From Rhizobium sp. CIAT894 (GTDB lineage: Bacteria; Pseudomonadota; Alphaproteobacteria; Rhizobiales; Rhizobiaceae), in contig NZ_CP020947.1 in assembly GCF_000172795.2 (NCBI RefSeq), forward strand, positions 2,235,001 through 2,299,000: a DNA stretch of 64,000 nucleotides. The letters are read 5' to 3'. Of the stretch, positions 61,746-64,000 are shown one piece after another. The notes under the pieces were generated by a model, which saw only the letters and a list, made by a program, of their open reading frames with translations, had not been told where the DNA came from and ran no database searches. Position numbers and translations under genes: made by a program. Within the stretch, counting starts at the first letter, position 1. Every line of letters starts with the position of its first letter.

Positions 61746-62060
61746 ATGGCCTGGTTTCTGCTTTTTCTCGCCGGTCTTTTCGAATGTGGCTGGGCAATCG
61801 GTCTTAAATACACCGAGGGTTTTACCCGGCCGCTGCCGACCGCGTTGACCGTCATTTCAATGGTGGTCAGCGTCGTGCTGCTCGGCCTTGCCGTAAAGCA
61901 CCTGCCGATCGGCACCGCCTATGCGGTCTGGACCGGCATCGGCACGGTTGGCACCGTGCTGCTCGGCGTCTGGCTGCTGGGCGATGAGGCAAGTGTCTCC
62001 CGTCTTGCCTGCATCATGCTGATCGTCGGCGGCATCGCCGGTCTCAAGCTGACCGCTTGA
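61746..62060 (+). CDS. sugE: SMR-family guanidinium exporter (SugE/Gdx type)
   Basis: 104-residue small multidrug resistance protein with four membrane helices (about 2-20, 28-50, 57-78, 83-103). The active Glu lies in helix 1 (FECGWAIGLKYTEGF), as required for proton-coupled export. The helix 1 sequence CGWAIGLK and the loop after it follow the SugE/Gdx pattern rather than EmrE. Proteins of this type exchange guanidinium for protons. The gene sits behind a guanidine-II riboswitch candidate and has AAGGAG at good spacing before its ATG, giving a complete guanidine-response unit. Dimerisation is expected. Confidence 0.92.
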   Translation: MAWFLLFLAGLFECGWAIGLKYTEGFTRPLPTALTVISMVVSVVLLGLAVKHLPIGTAYAVWTGIGTVGTVLLGVWLLGDEASVSRLACIMLIVGGIAGLKLTA

Positions 62061-62065
62061 TGGGA

Positions 62066-62092
62066 CCGAGGGGCGTCAGCGACGCCCCTCGG
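62066..62092. terminator. convergent hairpin between sugE and the DoxX gene
   Basis: A perfect 12-bp stem (62066-62077 with 62081-62092, loop AGC) fills the 40-bp gap between the two convergent stops. There is no T tract, but its position fits shared transcript ends. Confidence 0.55.
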
Positions 62093-62100
62093 CCTGTCGT

Positions 62101-62493
62101 TCAGGCTGCCTTGCGGTTGTCGACGGCAAAAGCGCCGGGACCGGAGAGGAACAGGTAGAGGAAGACGAAGCAGAACAGGATCGCGGCGTCGCCCTGATTG
62201 ACGGCCGGGAAGAAGCTGTTCGGGGCATGCGCCATGAAATAGGCGACCGCCATTTCACCGGCGAGCAGGAAGGCGACGGGACGCGTCAGCAGGCCGACGA
62301 GAATCAGGATGCCGCCGATCAGCTCCAGAAGGGCGGCAAACAGCATCAGCGGTGGCAGCGAGCCGGACATCTGCGACGCCGGGAAACCGAAAAGCTTCAT
62401 CGTCCCGTGTTCGATGAACAACAGCGCGGTGATGATTCTGAGAGCGGCCAACCCGTAGGGGCGATAGGCAGAAAGACGCTCGAAACTTGACAT
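62101..62493 (-). CDS. DoxX family membrane protein
   Basis: 130-residue inner-membrane protein with four hydrophobic segments (about 12-30, 47-70, 72-92, 100-122). The DoxX/MauD-like pattern is seen in LRIITALLFIEHGTMKLFGF followed by LELIGGILILVGLLTRPVAF. Family members include a subunit of thiosulfate:quinone oxidoreductase and proteins for membrane-linked redox or detoxification, but most bacterial members have no assigned role. The ATG at 62493 has GGAGAGG upstream; a longer frame to 62556 lacks one. It lies 140 bp downstream of pccB on the same strand. Confidence 0.9.
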   Translation of the reverse strand: MSSFERLSAYRPYGLAALRIITALLFIEHGTMKLFGFPASQMSGSLPPLMLFAALLELIGGILILVGLLTRPVAFLLAGEMAVAYFMAHAPNSFFPAVNQGDAAILFCFVFLYLFLSGPGAFAVDNRKAA

Positions 62494-62633
62494 AAAACCT
62501 CTCCATTTAAAACAATGCAGCCGAGCGTTAGCCGGTCCCCGACAGGGATTGAACACACGGATCGCTGACGCCCGTTCACTTTTTCGACAGCAGGTAAACA
62601 GCTGAGCGGATGATTTTATTCATCTGCCAAATC

Positions 62634-64000
<1,367 letters not shown>

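Overview
The window looks like chromosomal DNA of a fast-growing rhizobium (Rhizobiaceae, closest in flavour to the Rhizobium leguminosarum/etli group). The signs are high GC coding DNA on both strands, rhizobial-type housekeeping genes (pyrG, secG, tpiA, parE, thrS, folE, hisI, sdaA, mgtE, lipB, pccA, pccB), several small conserved families typical of Rhizobiales (DUF2336, DUF1489, DUF599, DUF1697), and two full-length inverted copies of a palindromic intergenic repeat resembling the Rhizobium-specific RIME elements. Species assignment is inference; no search could be run.

Layout. 1-4.1 kb: a DEAD-box RNA helicase cut by the left edge, then a FecR-domain protein and a CHASE2 adenylate/guanylate cyclase in tandem. 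4.2-6.5 kb: two divergent citrate synthase-family genes sharing an 83-bp promoter region with two related palindromes; one paralogue carries an N-terminal helix-turn-helix. 6.6-11.9 kb: an accessory-looking sulfatase island (Tat-exported arylsulfatase, exported HAD phosphatase, formylglycine-generating enzyme) with a divergent AraC regulator. 12-18.7 kb: pyrG, secG, tpiA, a secreted hydrolase and parE. 18.9-26.8 kb: exported phytase-like esterase, AI-2E-family permease, acetyltransferase, a RelB/ParE toxin-antitoxin pair, DUF2336 protein, nitroreductase/flavin reductase pair and an exported protein. 27-31.7 kb: thrS and a long Sel1-repeat protein broken by a frameshift. 31.8-38.8 kb: DUF1697, yidD, a NifU/IscU-like protein, folE, hisI, patatin, CBS protein, rhomboid protease, a probable orphan small RNA, PAS and PilZ proteins. 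39-46.2 kb: pip, a transglutaminase-like peptidase, a DacF-type carboxypeptidase with SPOR domain, DUF1489 and sdaA. 46.5-55.2 kb: SnoaL-like protein, a decayed Rossmann-protein fragment, Rrf2 regulator, DUF599/DUF1624 membrane proteins, MerR regulator, mgtE, a peptide-deformylase-like pseudoenzyme, BON protein, an ICMT-like methyltransferase and lipB. 55.4-64 kb: tRNA-Leu(GAG), an EamA transporter, a hypothetical gene with a Shine-Dalgarno-masking leader hairpin, pccA, glutathione-dependent formaldehyde dehydrogenase with two small partners, a guanidine exporter preceded by a two-hairpin leader matching the guanidine-II (mini-ykkC) riboswitch, DoxX, and pccB running off the right edge.

Working together. 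The sulfatase and FGE form a plausible enzyme/maturase pair under the AraC regulator. pccA and pccB encode the two subunits of propionyl-CoA carboxylase although they lie about 3 kb apart and convergent. The riboswitch and the SMR exporter form a self-contained guanidine response. The HTH-citrate synthase next to a second paralogue, with alterations at different active-site positions in each, is the least explained protein arrangement seen here.
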